NCBI GenBank assembly: GCA_023388995.1
Contig: JAEWFD010000001.1
Coordinates: 1-22,443, forward strand
Source: Bacillota bacterium
Lineage (GTDB): Bacteria; Bacillota_I; Bacilli_A; Erysipelotrichales; Erysipelotrichaceae
Direction: 5' to 3'
Length of the DNA stretch: 22,443 nt
Positions 14,869 to 21,734 of the stretch are shown here, piece by piece. How positions within the stretch are numbered: position 1 is the stretch's first letter; the number at the start of each line of letters is the position of its first letter. Below the pieces are notes generated by a model. That model worked only from the letters and a program-made list of their open reading frames with translations. It did not search any database and was not told the origin of the DNA. The position numbers were made by a program, and so were the translations under genes.

Positions 14869-15176
14869 AGTGAATTAGGAGAGGGTTTTAGGATTCATAT
14901 ATCTAATTAAATTATATAGTTGCTTCATAATAACTGTAGTAGCGAGTATGATTAATTTATTATTAAAGAATATTGTGTAAGCATTATGGTGGTAAGGTTT
15001 TGGAAAGTGCTTGGTTGACCATGCAGGTCATAGATTTAATATTTGCTGTGTAGATTAGGACGAAGAATAGCATTAAGACGGAAAAAACATAAAAATGTTC
15101 CGTGTGATTGACAATAAATGTGGATTCCTCTAGTATTGGGTTATGATAAAATCTATTATAGGAAGGAGTTTTATCA
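14869..15176 (+). other. Non-coding spacer before the sugar island
   Basis: A/T-rich, with no convincing gene. A bulged hairpin (ACGG 15078-15081 with CCGT 15100-15103, inner AACAT/ATGTT with an AAAA loop) lies just before a candidate promoter. The spacer ends in the ribosome site AGGAAGGAG (15161-15169) of the first glycosyltransferase. Confidence 0.5.
15108..15136 (+). promoter_or_regulatory. Candidate sigma-A promoter for the first glycosyltransferase
   Basis: A perfect TTGACA (15108-15113) is followed after exactly 17 nt by TAGTAT (15131-15136), a 4/6 match. An extended -10-like TGATAAAAT at 15144-15152 is an alternative. Either puts the start 20-40 nt before the ATG at 15177. Confidence 0.5.
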
Positions 15177-16244
15177 ATGAAGACATTGAACTTAGTAATG
15201 ATTGTAAAGAACGAAGAACGTTGTTTGGAACGATGCCTTTCAAGTGTAAAAGACTTAGTTGATGATATGATTATTGTCGATACCGGATCTAATGATCGCA
15301 CAAAACAGATAGCGGCATCATTCAATGCAATGATATATGATTATATCTGGAAGAATGATTTTTCTGATGCACGAAATTTCGCATTATCAAAATCAAACAG
15401 TGATTGGAATCTTGTCTTGGATGCTGATGAATATCTTGCACAAGGTAGAAGAGAAGATATAACATCCTTTTTAAATAATGTGAATCAGTTAGGGGCTATA
15501 CAAATAAGAAATGCATATATGGATCATGGCGAAGTAAGCTATGGAATTGATTACACAACCAGGCTAATACCTAAGAATATTAATTATATTGGAAAAGTGC
15601 ATGAGCAAGTGGATAGTGAACTTTCCCGTATATTTTTGCCACTTTCGTTTGAACATGACGGTTATTTAATACCTAATAAAGCAGAAAGAAATTTACCGCT
15701 TTTGTTAGAAGAATTGAGTAGTAATTCGAATGATACCTATTATCTTTATCAAGTTGCTTCGACTTTGGCAAATATGAAGAAATACAGTGAAGCGATGAAT
15801 TATTATAGATTATTTTATAAGCAAGTTGAAACTAGCTCTAATTATTATAAAAAGGGCACTATAAGATATATATATAATTTAATTGAATTGGATTTGTTTG
15901 AAGAAGCACTGATAGTTATTGATGAAGTTTCAAAAGATTTGAATAAATATGCTGATTTTAATTTTATGTGCGGTATTTTCTATATGAAATTGGTTCTATC
16001 CGATACTATTAAGTATCAAGGATATTTATCTTTAATAGAAAAAAGCTACTTGAGGTGTTTAGAAATTGGGGAAGTGCCTATACATCGCGGGATATATGGT
16101 TGTGGAAGTTTCAAAGCAGCATATAATTTAGGGGTATGGTATGAGGTTACAGAAAACAAAAATAAAGCGATAGAATACTACAAGTTTTCGGCGTCGCTAG
16201 GATACGAAGTTGCACGAAAAAGATTGATTAGTTTAATAAGGTAA
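15177..16244 (+). CDS. Family-2 glycosyltransferase with TPR/Sel1-like tail
   Basis: A 355-residue cytoplasmic protein without membrane segments. The N-terminal ~95 residues are a GT-A/GT2 core: LVMIVKNEERCLERCL, the nucleotide-binding IIVDTGSNDRT (33-42), NDFSDARNFAL (60-70) and the metal-binding DAD at 82-84 (LDADEYL). The rest is helical; a TPR-like unit near 195 (YQVASTLANMKKYSEAMNYY) and a Sel1-like unit near the C-terminus (AAYNLGVWYEV...KAIEYYKFSASLGY) suggest protein binding. This layout resembles peptide- or protein-glycosylating enzymes (SunS-like) and glycosyltransferases of flagellin islands. It is a paralog of the gene at 20356, and its C-terminal half has a decayed copy at about 20054-20275. 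Visibly more A/T-rich than the chemotaxis genes. Flagellin as acceptor is inferred from position. Confidence 0.85.
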   Translation: MKTLNLVMIVKNEERCLERCLSSVKDLVDDMIIVDTGSNDRTKQIAASFNAMIYDYIWKNDFSDARNFALSKSNSDWNLVLDADEYLAQGRREDITSFLNNVNQLGAIQIRNAYMDHGEVSYGIDYTTRLIPKNINYIGKVHEQVDSELSRIFLPLSFEHDGYLIPNKAERNLPLLLEELSSNSNDTYYLYQVASTLANMKKYSEAMNYYRLFYKQVETSSNYYKKGTIRYIYNLIELDLFEEALIVIDEVSKDLNKYADFNFMCGIFYMKLVLSDTIKYQGYLSLIEKSYLRCLEIGEVPIHRGIYGCGSFKAAYNLGVWYEVTENKNKAIEYYKFSASLGYEVARKRLISLIR

Positions 16245-16254
16245 GGAAGCAAGT

Positions 16255-16323
16255 ATGGAAATGACAGAGTATTGGTATATGGATCCGGTAAATAATTACT
16301 ATATGTCTGGAGTCGTGAAGTAA
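16255..16323 (+). CDS. Tiny ORF of unknown status (22 codons)
   Basis: ATG 10 nt after the preceding stop, with AAGGA about 8 nt upstream, encoding MEMTEYWYMDPVNNYYMSGV plus VK. Very aromatic. It shares a [ND]P-x4-Y-[IM]-S pattern with the tiny ORF at 18429-18527. It may be a remnant of a longer gene or chance; no function is proposed. Confidence 0.2.
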   Translation: MEMTEYWYMDPVNNYYMSGVVK

Positions 16324-16490
16324 AGAATGCTCACTTGTTTTGTGTAAGACAAGTCTAACATGTTTTAAACAGTAATTATCAGTCTTTATCCAAGAATGCA
16401 AAAACAGCACTGGGCAATTCATCAAATCAGAACGAATTCAATCAATATCTTAGCATAACTAGTTTTATCTTTCGTGGCAGTTCGAAAGAA

Positions 16491-16519
16491 TTGACATACA
16501 CTTTTGCATAGTATATATT
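16491..16519 (+). promoter_or_regulatory. Sigma-A promoter for the dehydratase-reductase pair
   Basis: Perfect TTGACA (16491-16496), 17-nt spacer, TATATT (16514-16519, 5/6). Start expected near 16526, about 27 nt before the ATG with its GGAGG ribosome site. The sugar-nucleotide genes therefore have their own housekeeping promoter. Confidence 0.75.
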
Positions 16520-16552
16520 ATCTTTATAATCCTTTAGAGAGATGGAGGCAAA

Positions 16553-17557
16553 ATGTTTACAAATGCAACACTTTTGATAACAGGTGGAACGGGATCTTTT
16601 GGTAATGCAGTATTGCAGCGGTTTATCCATTCTGACATTCGCGAGATTCGCATTTTTTCGCGAGATGAGAAAAAACAGGAAGACATGAGAAGGTTTTACC
16701 GTAACGAGAAAATAAAATACTATCTTGGCGATGTACGGGATTATCATAGTATTAATGGAGCAATGTATGGGGTTGATTATGTTTTTAATGCAGCAGCATT
16801 AAAGCAAGTGCCTTCATGTGAGTTTTTTCCGATGGAAGCAGTTAAAACAAACATTATCGGAACAGATAACGTTTTAGCGGCAGCTATTGAGGCAAAAGTT
16901 AAAAAGGTGGTTTGTCTTTCTACTGATAAAGCGGCATACCCTATTAATGCAATGGGAATTAGCAAGTCAATGATGGAGCGGGTGTTTGTTGCTAAATCAA
17001 GGACTACAAGTACGACGGTTATTTGCGGTACGCGATATGGCAATGTTATGTGTTCGCGTGGTTCAGTCATTCCATTATTTGTTGATCAGATGAAAACAGG
17101 CAGACCATTCACTGTTACCGACCCTAATATGACTCGCTTCTTGATGAATTTAGATGAAGCTGTAAATCTGGTTCTTTTTGCTTTTCAGAATGCCAATCCT
17201 GGGGACTTGATGGTACAAAAGGCGCCTGCCTGTACAATCGGAAATTTAGTACAGGCTTTGAAGGAACTATTTCAAGTAGACAATCCTGTTCAATATATAG
17301 GGGTAAGACATGGTGAGAAAGGTTATGAAACGCTTTTGACGAAGGAAGAAAGCATACATGCTGATGACTTGGGAGAGTATTATAGAATACCGGCAGATAA
17401 CCGCGATTTAAACTATGAACAATACATTGAACAAGGGAAAGTAATAAAACCTTTCATGGATGAATTTAATTCCAATAATACACGGCAACTTAACGTGGCA
17501 CAGATTAAAGAGCTATTGTTAACAACTGACTTTATTCAGAAAGAATTAAATTTATGA
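16553..17557 (+). CDS. UDP-GlcNAc 4,6-dehydratase, CapE/WbjB type
   Basis: Extended short-chain dehydrogenase of 334 residues that uses UDP-GlcNAc and NADP. The Rossmann loop TGGTGSFG is at 10-17. Characteristic motifs are FSRDEKKQEDMRR (~35-47), AALKQVPSCEFFPMEAVKTN (81-100) and STDKAAYPINAMGISK (123-138). In this group the usual Tyr-xxx-Lys becomes Met134-xxx-Lys138, with Asp125-Lys126 as catalytic acid/base, as known for CapE. CapE and WbjB invert C5 and give UDP-2-acetamido-2,6-dideoxy-L-arabino-hexulose, the precursor of L-FucNAc-type sugars; I infer the same here. It has its own promoter, and its stop overlaps the next start (ATGA). A retaining FlaA1/PseB activity is the alternative, but the motifs fit CapE better. 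Confidence 0.88.
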   Translation: MFTNATLLITGGTGSFGNAVLQRFIHSDIREIRIFSRDEKKQEDMRRFYRNEKIKYYLGDVRDYHSINGAMYGVDYVFNAAALKQVPSCEFFPMEAVKTNIIGTDNVLAAAIEAKVKKVVCLSTDKAAYPINAMGISKSMMERVFVAKSRTTSTTVICGTRYGNVMCSRGSVIPLFVDQMKTGRPFTVTDPNMTRFLMNLDEAVNLVLFAFQNANPGDLMVQKAPACTIGNLVQALKELFQVDNPVQYIGVRHGEKGYETLLTKEESIHADDLGEYYRIPADNRDLNYEQYIEQGKVIKPFMDEFNSNNTRQLNVAQIKELLLTTDFIQKELNL

Positions 17558-18420
17558 AAATTTTAGTGTTGGGTGCGGGGGGAATGGCCGGCCATATGAT
17601 TGCCATGCGACTTCAGGAAAAAGGCCATGAGGTCATCTGCTGCGCTAAAAGAAAGTTATCGTTTTGCAAGACAATTGAAATGGATGTTACAAATACGCAA
17701 AAGTTGGAAGTAGAATTACTAAGTGGTGGATATGACCTCGTTGTAAATGCAGTTGGTGTCCTTCAGGCAGGGATCAGCCATAATCTGGTGAATGGTATTT
17801 GGATTAATTCTTTTTTTCCTCATTGGCTTGCGATGATACTGAAGGATATACCAACAATACTAATTCATCTTAGTACAGATTGCGTTTTTTCTGGACTGGG
17901 AAATGGCGGATATACAGAAACAAGTGTTCAATCTGCGAACGATTACTACGGAAGATCGAAGGCGCTTGGTGAGATCGTAGATAGTAAAAATCTTACGATT
18001 CGGACATCTATTATCGGTCCGGATATTAATACAAACGGGACTGGTTTGTTTCATTGGTTTATGATGCAAACAGATGAAATATTAGGATATAGAGGTGTCA
18101 TTTGGACTGGTGTTACAACGCTTGTATTAGCAGATGCGATTGAAACTGCTGCATTACAAAAACTTACTGGATTATATCACTTAGTGAATAACAAAACTAT
18201 TGACAAGTGTGAATTGTTGGAACTGTTTAATAAACTCAGAAAAGAATCAGTAACGATAATACCTTCTGATGAATACTTATCAAATAAATCACTGATTAGA
18301 ACAAGAACTGATTTTGCTTTTGTAGTTCAAGATTATGATGAGATGATTATGGATCTCAAAAAATGGATTATTTCTTACTATGTGATTTATCCACATTATA
18401 TAAATTTATTAAAAGATTAA
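17554..18420 (+). CDS. RmlD-like sugar-nucleotide reductase
   Basis: SDR of 288 residues acting most likely on the 4-keto sugar made by the preceding enzyme, using NAD(P)H. The Rossmann loop LGAGGMAGH is at 6-14, VVNAVGVLQ at ~63-71, catalytic Ser107 in LSTDCVFSG and Tyr132-xxx-Lys136 in DYYGRSKALGE. The protein is most like dTDP-4-dehydrorhamnose reductases (RmlD) and their UDP-sugar relatives (WbvR/WbjC type). Coupled to the dehydratase by a 4-nt overlap. No C2 epimerase of the CapG/WbjD kind is in the window, so the end product could be an unepimerised 2-acetamido-2,6-dideoxy-L-hexose; its exact stereochemistry cannot be read from the sequence. Confidence 0.82.
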   Translation: MKILVLGAGGMAGHMIAMRLQEKGHEVICCAKRKLSFCKTIEMDVTNTQKLEVELLSGGYDLVVNAVGVLQAGISHNLVNGIWINSFFPHWLAMILKDIPTILIHLSTDCVFSGLGNGGYTETSVQSANDYYGRSKALGEIVDSKNLTIRTSIIGPDINTNGTGLFHWFMMQTDEILGYRGVIWTGVTTLVLADAIETAALQKLTGLYHLVNNKTIDKCELLELFNKLRKESVTIIPSDEYLSNKSLIRTRTDFAFVVQDYDEMIMDLKKWIISYYVIYPHYINLLKD

Positions 18421-18428
18421 GTACCTGT

Positions 18429-18527
18429 ATGAGTACTATTGAAACAGGAAAATGGGAACAATGGATTGTTTGGAATCCCAGATCAATCCGCTATATTTCA
18501 ATTTTAGATAAGGAGGGATCTGTATGA
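18429..18527 (+). CDS. Small ORF overlapping the next glycosyltransferase start
   Basis: Thirty-two codons from ATG 18429 to a TGA that overlaps the following ATG by 4 nt (ATGA). Encoded ends: MSTIETGKWEQWIVWNPRSI and RYISILDKEGSV. No clear ribosome site of its own; it lies 8 nt after the reductase stop. It might be a leader peptide that couples translation, or the remnant of a larger gene. Trp-rich and unlike any family I recognise. Confidence 0.3.
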   Translation: MSTIETGKWEQWIVWNPRSIRYISILDKEGSV

Positions 18528-19975
18528 AATCACCGCTTATATCCATAGTAATTCCTATTTATAATACCGAGAAATATCTACCTAATGCAATTGAAAGTGT
18601 ATTGTCCCAAGCATTTTCTGATTTTGAGTTGTTATTGATTGATGATGGGTCAACAGATTCGTGCGGGGCAATTATTGATGAATATGCGAGTAGAGATGTA
18701 CGAGTAAAGGCATTCCACAAGTTCAATGGCGGAACTTACACGGGCTATAATATGGGAATTGAAAAGGCTACTGGTAAGTATATTATTTTTGCTAGTTCAG
18801 ATGATTTACTTGATGAAAAAGCATTGGAAATTATTGCAGAACAAGCAAATGAATATGATTATGATATTATTTTTATGAATGTTGCTACCCATTCGTGTGA
18901 TGAAGAGCAAAATATTATTCAAAAAAATATCCAATGCAGCATCATGGATAGTAGATTCAAAGTGATTGGTAAAAAAGAGAATGAAAACAACTGGATTCGT
19001 TTCATGCAGCTTGGACTTACTCGTAATCCGGGAAATGCTTATAAAACATCAATTATGAAGAAATATCGCTTCAGAACGGATATTTATGGAGCCGATTATC
19101 TTATGAATCTTACAATTGCGGATGAAATAACCAGTACATCCTGCCACCCCGCTAATCTTTATCATGGCTTCTTCTATGAATCTATTAAAGAATTGCGATT
19201 TAACATCAGCTCAGGAAAGTATTACTCATATGAGCATGATATGTTTAATGAGTTTTTTCAGCGGTCTAAAGAGTTGTTTGCGTCGTGGAATATTTTGGAT
19301 TTTACAAGGTTAATGATTTTATCAAATGCACGTATTGACCATTTGAAGGTAGAGTTATCTAACATTTTTGCATGGAATAATACAATGACAATCTTTGATA
19401 AAATGACGCATGTTATTTCCTACTTTGATGACATCGTAGTTGCGGCATGTTTGATAACAGAAAGACGCCGAGAAGTTGAAGAAGCGTTGTTGACCACACT
19501 CAATAGACTCTATAAAAGTATATCTAGTCAAGATGGAGATAACGAAATTATTCACTGGGCGGTGAAGTTAATAGATGTTATAACTTTGACAACAAAACCA
19601 ATATCCAGAAGAGTCATAGAGTTTCAAAATTTATTATTTGATGAGCATAATCCGCAACGGTTAGGACTCACTTTTTTCAATGAGTTATGTAATGCTAGTA
19701 TAGATGCAGACAACAGCGTTGCCTTGCTCTATTTTGAAATTGAGGAAGCAGTTCGTATGAATATTGCAAAAGAAAATTACTTGGGTGCTGCTGAGAAAAT
19801 AGAATTATTATTTAACTCTCAATATTCAACACCAGAGAAATATCTACTTCTCGGACAAAATTGTTACTTTTGTGGTTTTAAGGATGATGCAATTCATGCA
19901 ATTAATCTTGGTTTGGCGAAATTTCCCGAGTATAAGAGATTAGTTGATGCTGAATTAAAATTGACCAATAAGTAG
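18524..19975 (+). CDS. Family-2 glycosyltransferase with helical C-terminal half
   Basis: A 483-residue protein. The N-terminal ~230 residues are a classic GT2 domain: ISIVIPIYNTEKYLPNAIES (7-26), LLIDDGSTD (37-45), NMGIEKATGKYIIF and the metal-binding SSDDLL (91-96). The C-terminal ~250 residues are helical with a TPR-like end (AAEKIELLFNS...EKYLLLGQNCYFCGFKDDAI). No membrane segments. AAGGAGGG lies 6 nt before the ATG. It differs in its core from the two SunS-like enzymes on either side, so it may add a later sugar of the glycan. Acceptor and donor are unknown; it could use the sugar nucleotide produced by the two genes upstream. Confidence 0.85.
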   Translation: MKSPLISIVIPIYNTEKYLPNAIESVLSQAFSDFELLLIDDGSTDSCGAIIDEYASRDVRVKAFHKFNGGTYTGYNMGIEKATGKYIIFASSDDLLDEKALEIIAEQANEYDYDIIFMNVATHSCDEEQNIIQKNIQCSIMDSRFKVIGKKENENNWIRFMQLGLTRNPGNAYKTSIMKKYRFRTDIYGADYLMNLTIADEITSTSCHPANLYHGFFYESIKELRFNISSGKYYSYEHDMFNEFFQRSKELFASWNILDFTRLMILSNARIDHLKVELSNIFAWNNTMTIFDKMTHVISYFDDIVVAACLITERRREVEEALLTTLNRLYKSISSQDGDNEIIHWAVKLIDVITLTTKPISRRVIEFQNLLFDEHNPQRLGLTFFNELCNASIDADNSVALLYFEIEEAVRMNIAKENYLGAAEKIELLFNSQYSTPEKYLLLGQNCYFCGFKDDAIHAINLGLAKFPEYKRLVDAELKLTNK

Positions 19976-20053
19976 CAGATCTTTATATACTGACGTCCGA
20001 ACAGATGATGCTATTTGAATGGTAGTAGCGCTTGGTAAAATGGAAGAGTTAAT

Positions 20054-20275
20054 TATATAAAATTAGTTCTATCAGACATTTTAAGATATCAGTAGTATCT
20101 ACCCCAGATAGAAAAGAATTGTTTGTACTTTCTTGAAATTGGATAGATTGATATTCCCGAGGAATTTAGGTTTGTGGTAGTTTTCAGGCCTTCTATAATT
20201 TTAGCTACATGGCATGAAACATCTGGAAATGTTAAGAGATGGATACGAAATTGCTTTGAATCACATAAATCTGCT
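20054..20275 (+). pseudogene. Decayed C-terminal fragment of a SunS-like glycosyltransferase
   Basis: Read from 20054, the frame gives NYIKLVLSDILRYQ, stop, YLPQIEKNCLYFLEIG, stop. This lines up with FYMKLVLSDTIKYQGYL and IEKSYLRCLEIGE of the gene at 15177. After a 1-nt shift near 20165-20178 it continues VFRPSIILATWHETSGN, matching SFKAAYNLGVWYEVTEN. After a deletion of about ten codons, GGATACGAAATTGC matches the GYEVA end. Two TAG stops (20093, 20144), a frameshift and a deletion mark it as dead. It is the tail of a third SunS-like paralog; the N-terminal catalytic part is gone. The flanks (19976-20053 and 20276-20355) show nothing else I can support apart from the ribosome site of the next gene. 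Confidence 0.75.
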
Positions 20276-20355
20276 CAATCAGTAGTTATACTGATATCTA
20301 CTGGGTAATTCAGTTAAAAAGTTGAATATGAGTTATATGACTGCGGGAGGACTAA

Positions 20356-21621
20356 ATGAAAATATCACAATGCATGATTGTTAAAAATGAAGAACATAAT
20401 CTGCAAACTTCACTTGGAAACTTAAAAGGAATTGTTCATGAACAAATTGTTGTGGATACTGGTTCTACAGACAATACAGTGGAAGTTGCGCAAGCGCTTG
20501 GAGCGACAGTATATCATTTTGAATGGATTCATGATTTTGCTGCAGCCAAAAATTTTGCAATTGAAAAAGCAACTGGTGACTGGATTATCTTTTTGGACGC
20601 TGATGAGTATTTTTCCGAAGAAGATGCGCAGAAAATACCAAAGGCAATAGAAGTTGCTCAAAAAGGCAAGACGATAGGTATCATGTGTGAAATAGCAAAT
20701 ATTGATCGCAATCATAAGCTAATTGGCACCGGGCAGCAAATGCGCATATTTCGAAATCGGAAAGATCTTCGGTATCAGGGAAAGATTCATGAACATATTT
20801 CATCCAAAAGAAGCGATTTCAAACATACGAATGTTCTTGGATTGACAATATGGCATACCGGATATGACGCGCAAATAGCAGTCAATCTAAACAAAGGTCA
20901 GCGTAACTTGGAAATGCTATTAAAGGAGTATGCAGACGATCCGGATAATTATATGTTAATCCATTATATCGGAGAAAGCTATATCGCATTAAGTCGATGG
21001 GATGAGGCGCTTCAACTATTTTATAAAATACGTGATTTGTATCCGGATGCCAATAAAAACATTCGTTATATAACTCATACCAATATTATGGATTTACATT
21101 CTAAAATGAACTTATTGCCTCAAAAAGCAGAAATAGACTTTGAAAAAGCATGCAAAGAGTTCTCTGATGTGCCCGATTTTTATATGTGTATGGGAATTGT
21201 TTACAGAAATAACAGCGAATATGATAAAGCAATTGTATGTTTGGAGAAATATATTGAGATCAATGAAGTGAAGGAAAATCGAGTGATTGACAGAACAATT
21301 GGATTATTGGCAGATGCTCAGGTGGAATTGATGAATTTGTATTTGATTACGAAGAATCTGCCAAATGTCGTAAAAAAAGCTGTTTTGCTGTTACAATATA
21401 ATAAGTTTGATATCAAAACGTTATCAATATTGCTAAAAATATTGGTTGCGCATGAGAAGATCGATGATGTTATCTCATTTATTCAAAAGATCTATTATTT
21501 TGATAATTTAAAAGAAAAATACCTTATTTACAGTACAGCGAAAGTAAATAATCTTCATAATTTACAGGAGGCTATTGCGCTTTATTTTACAGAAGATGAA
21601 AAAAATGATCTGGAAATGTAA
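20356..21621 (+). CDS. Family-2 glycosyltransferase with TPR repeats, SunS-like
   Basis: A 421-residue protein. The N-terminal GT2 core shows ISQCMIVKNEEHNL (3-16), IVVDTGSTDNT (31-41), HDFAAAKNFAI (59-69) and the metal-binding DAD at 81-83. From ~180 it is helical with TPR-like repeats (YIGESYIALSRWDEALQLFY; FYMCMGIVYRNNSEYDKAIV). No membrane segment. It is a full-length paralog of the gene at 15177, with a longer and different repeat tail. GGGAGG precedes the ATG by 8-9 nt. It is the gene directly upstream of flagellin, which makes flagellin glycosylation the best guess; related enzymes with TPR tails modify flagellins in clostridia. An envelope polysaccharide role remains possible. Confidence 0.87.
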   Translation: MKISQCMIVKNEEHNLQTSLGNLKGIVHEQIVVDTGSTDNTVEVAQALGATVYHFEWIHDFAAAKNFAIEKATGDWIIFLDADEYFSEEDAQKIPKAIEVAQKGKTIGIMCEIANIDRNHKLIGTGQQMRIFRNRKDLRYQGKIHEHISSKRSDFKHTNVLGLTIWHTGYDAQIAVNLNKGQRNLEMLLKEYADDPDNYMLIHYIGESYIALSRWDEALQLFYKIRDLYPDANKNIRYITHTNIMDLHSKMNLLPQKAEIDFEKACKEFSDVPDFYMCMGIVYRNNSEYDKAIVCLEKYIEINEVKENRVIDRTIGLLADAQVELMNLYLITKNLPNVVKKAVLLLQYNKFDIKTLSILLKILVAHEKIDDVISFIQKIYYFDNLKEKYLIYSTAKVNNLHNLQEAIALYFTEDEKNDLEM

Positions 21622-21630
21622 TTAAAATAT

Positions 21631-21656
21631 TTATGTTTTGGCAAATCAGCCGATAG
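21631..21656 (+). promoter_or_regulatory. Sigma-28/sigma-D (FliA-type) promoter of flagellin
   Basis: A -10 box GCCGATAG (21649-21656, 7/8 to GCCGATAT) and a -35-like TTATGTTT (21631-21638, 6/8 to TAAAGTTT), 14 nt between the TTAT and GCCG blocks. This is the only clear flagellar-sigma promoter in the window; it gives a leader of about 70-75 nt. Confidence 0.75.
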
Positions 21657-21692
21657 TATATGTGAAGGGTTAAACTTTCGTACAATCAAATA

Positions 21693-21725
21693 GGTGAAAA
21701 GGACTTCACCGTAATTTCAAGGAGG
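21693..21725 (+). promoter_or_regulatory. CsrA-type binding sites in the flagellin leader
   Basis: The hairpin GGTGAA-AAGGAC-TTCACC (21693-21710) displays AGGA in its loop. A second AAGGA lies in the ribosome site AAGGAGG (21719-21725), 10 nt before the ATG. One loop GGA plus one at the Shine-Dalgarno is the arrangement known for CsrA repression of hag mRNA in Bacillus, where FliW relieves it. The csrA and fliW genes are not in the window. Confidence 0.7.
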
Positions 21726-21734
21726 AAAATAACA

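Larger units (their letters stand above)
16245..16552 (+). other. 308-nt spacer with promoter and short ORF fragments
   Basis: Contains a 22-codon open frame directly after the glycosyltransferase (16255-16323), further stop-interrupted sequence to about 16445, and the promoter of the dehydratase gene near the end. No full gene. The interrupted stretch may be the debris of a lost gene, but I could not name a parent. Confidence 0.45.

Noticed and set aside
14984..15325. 113-codon minus-strand frame overlapping the start of the first glycosyltransferase
   Set aside because: It covers the promoter, ribosome site and conserved N-terminus of that gene, and shows no recognisable motif or ribosome site.
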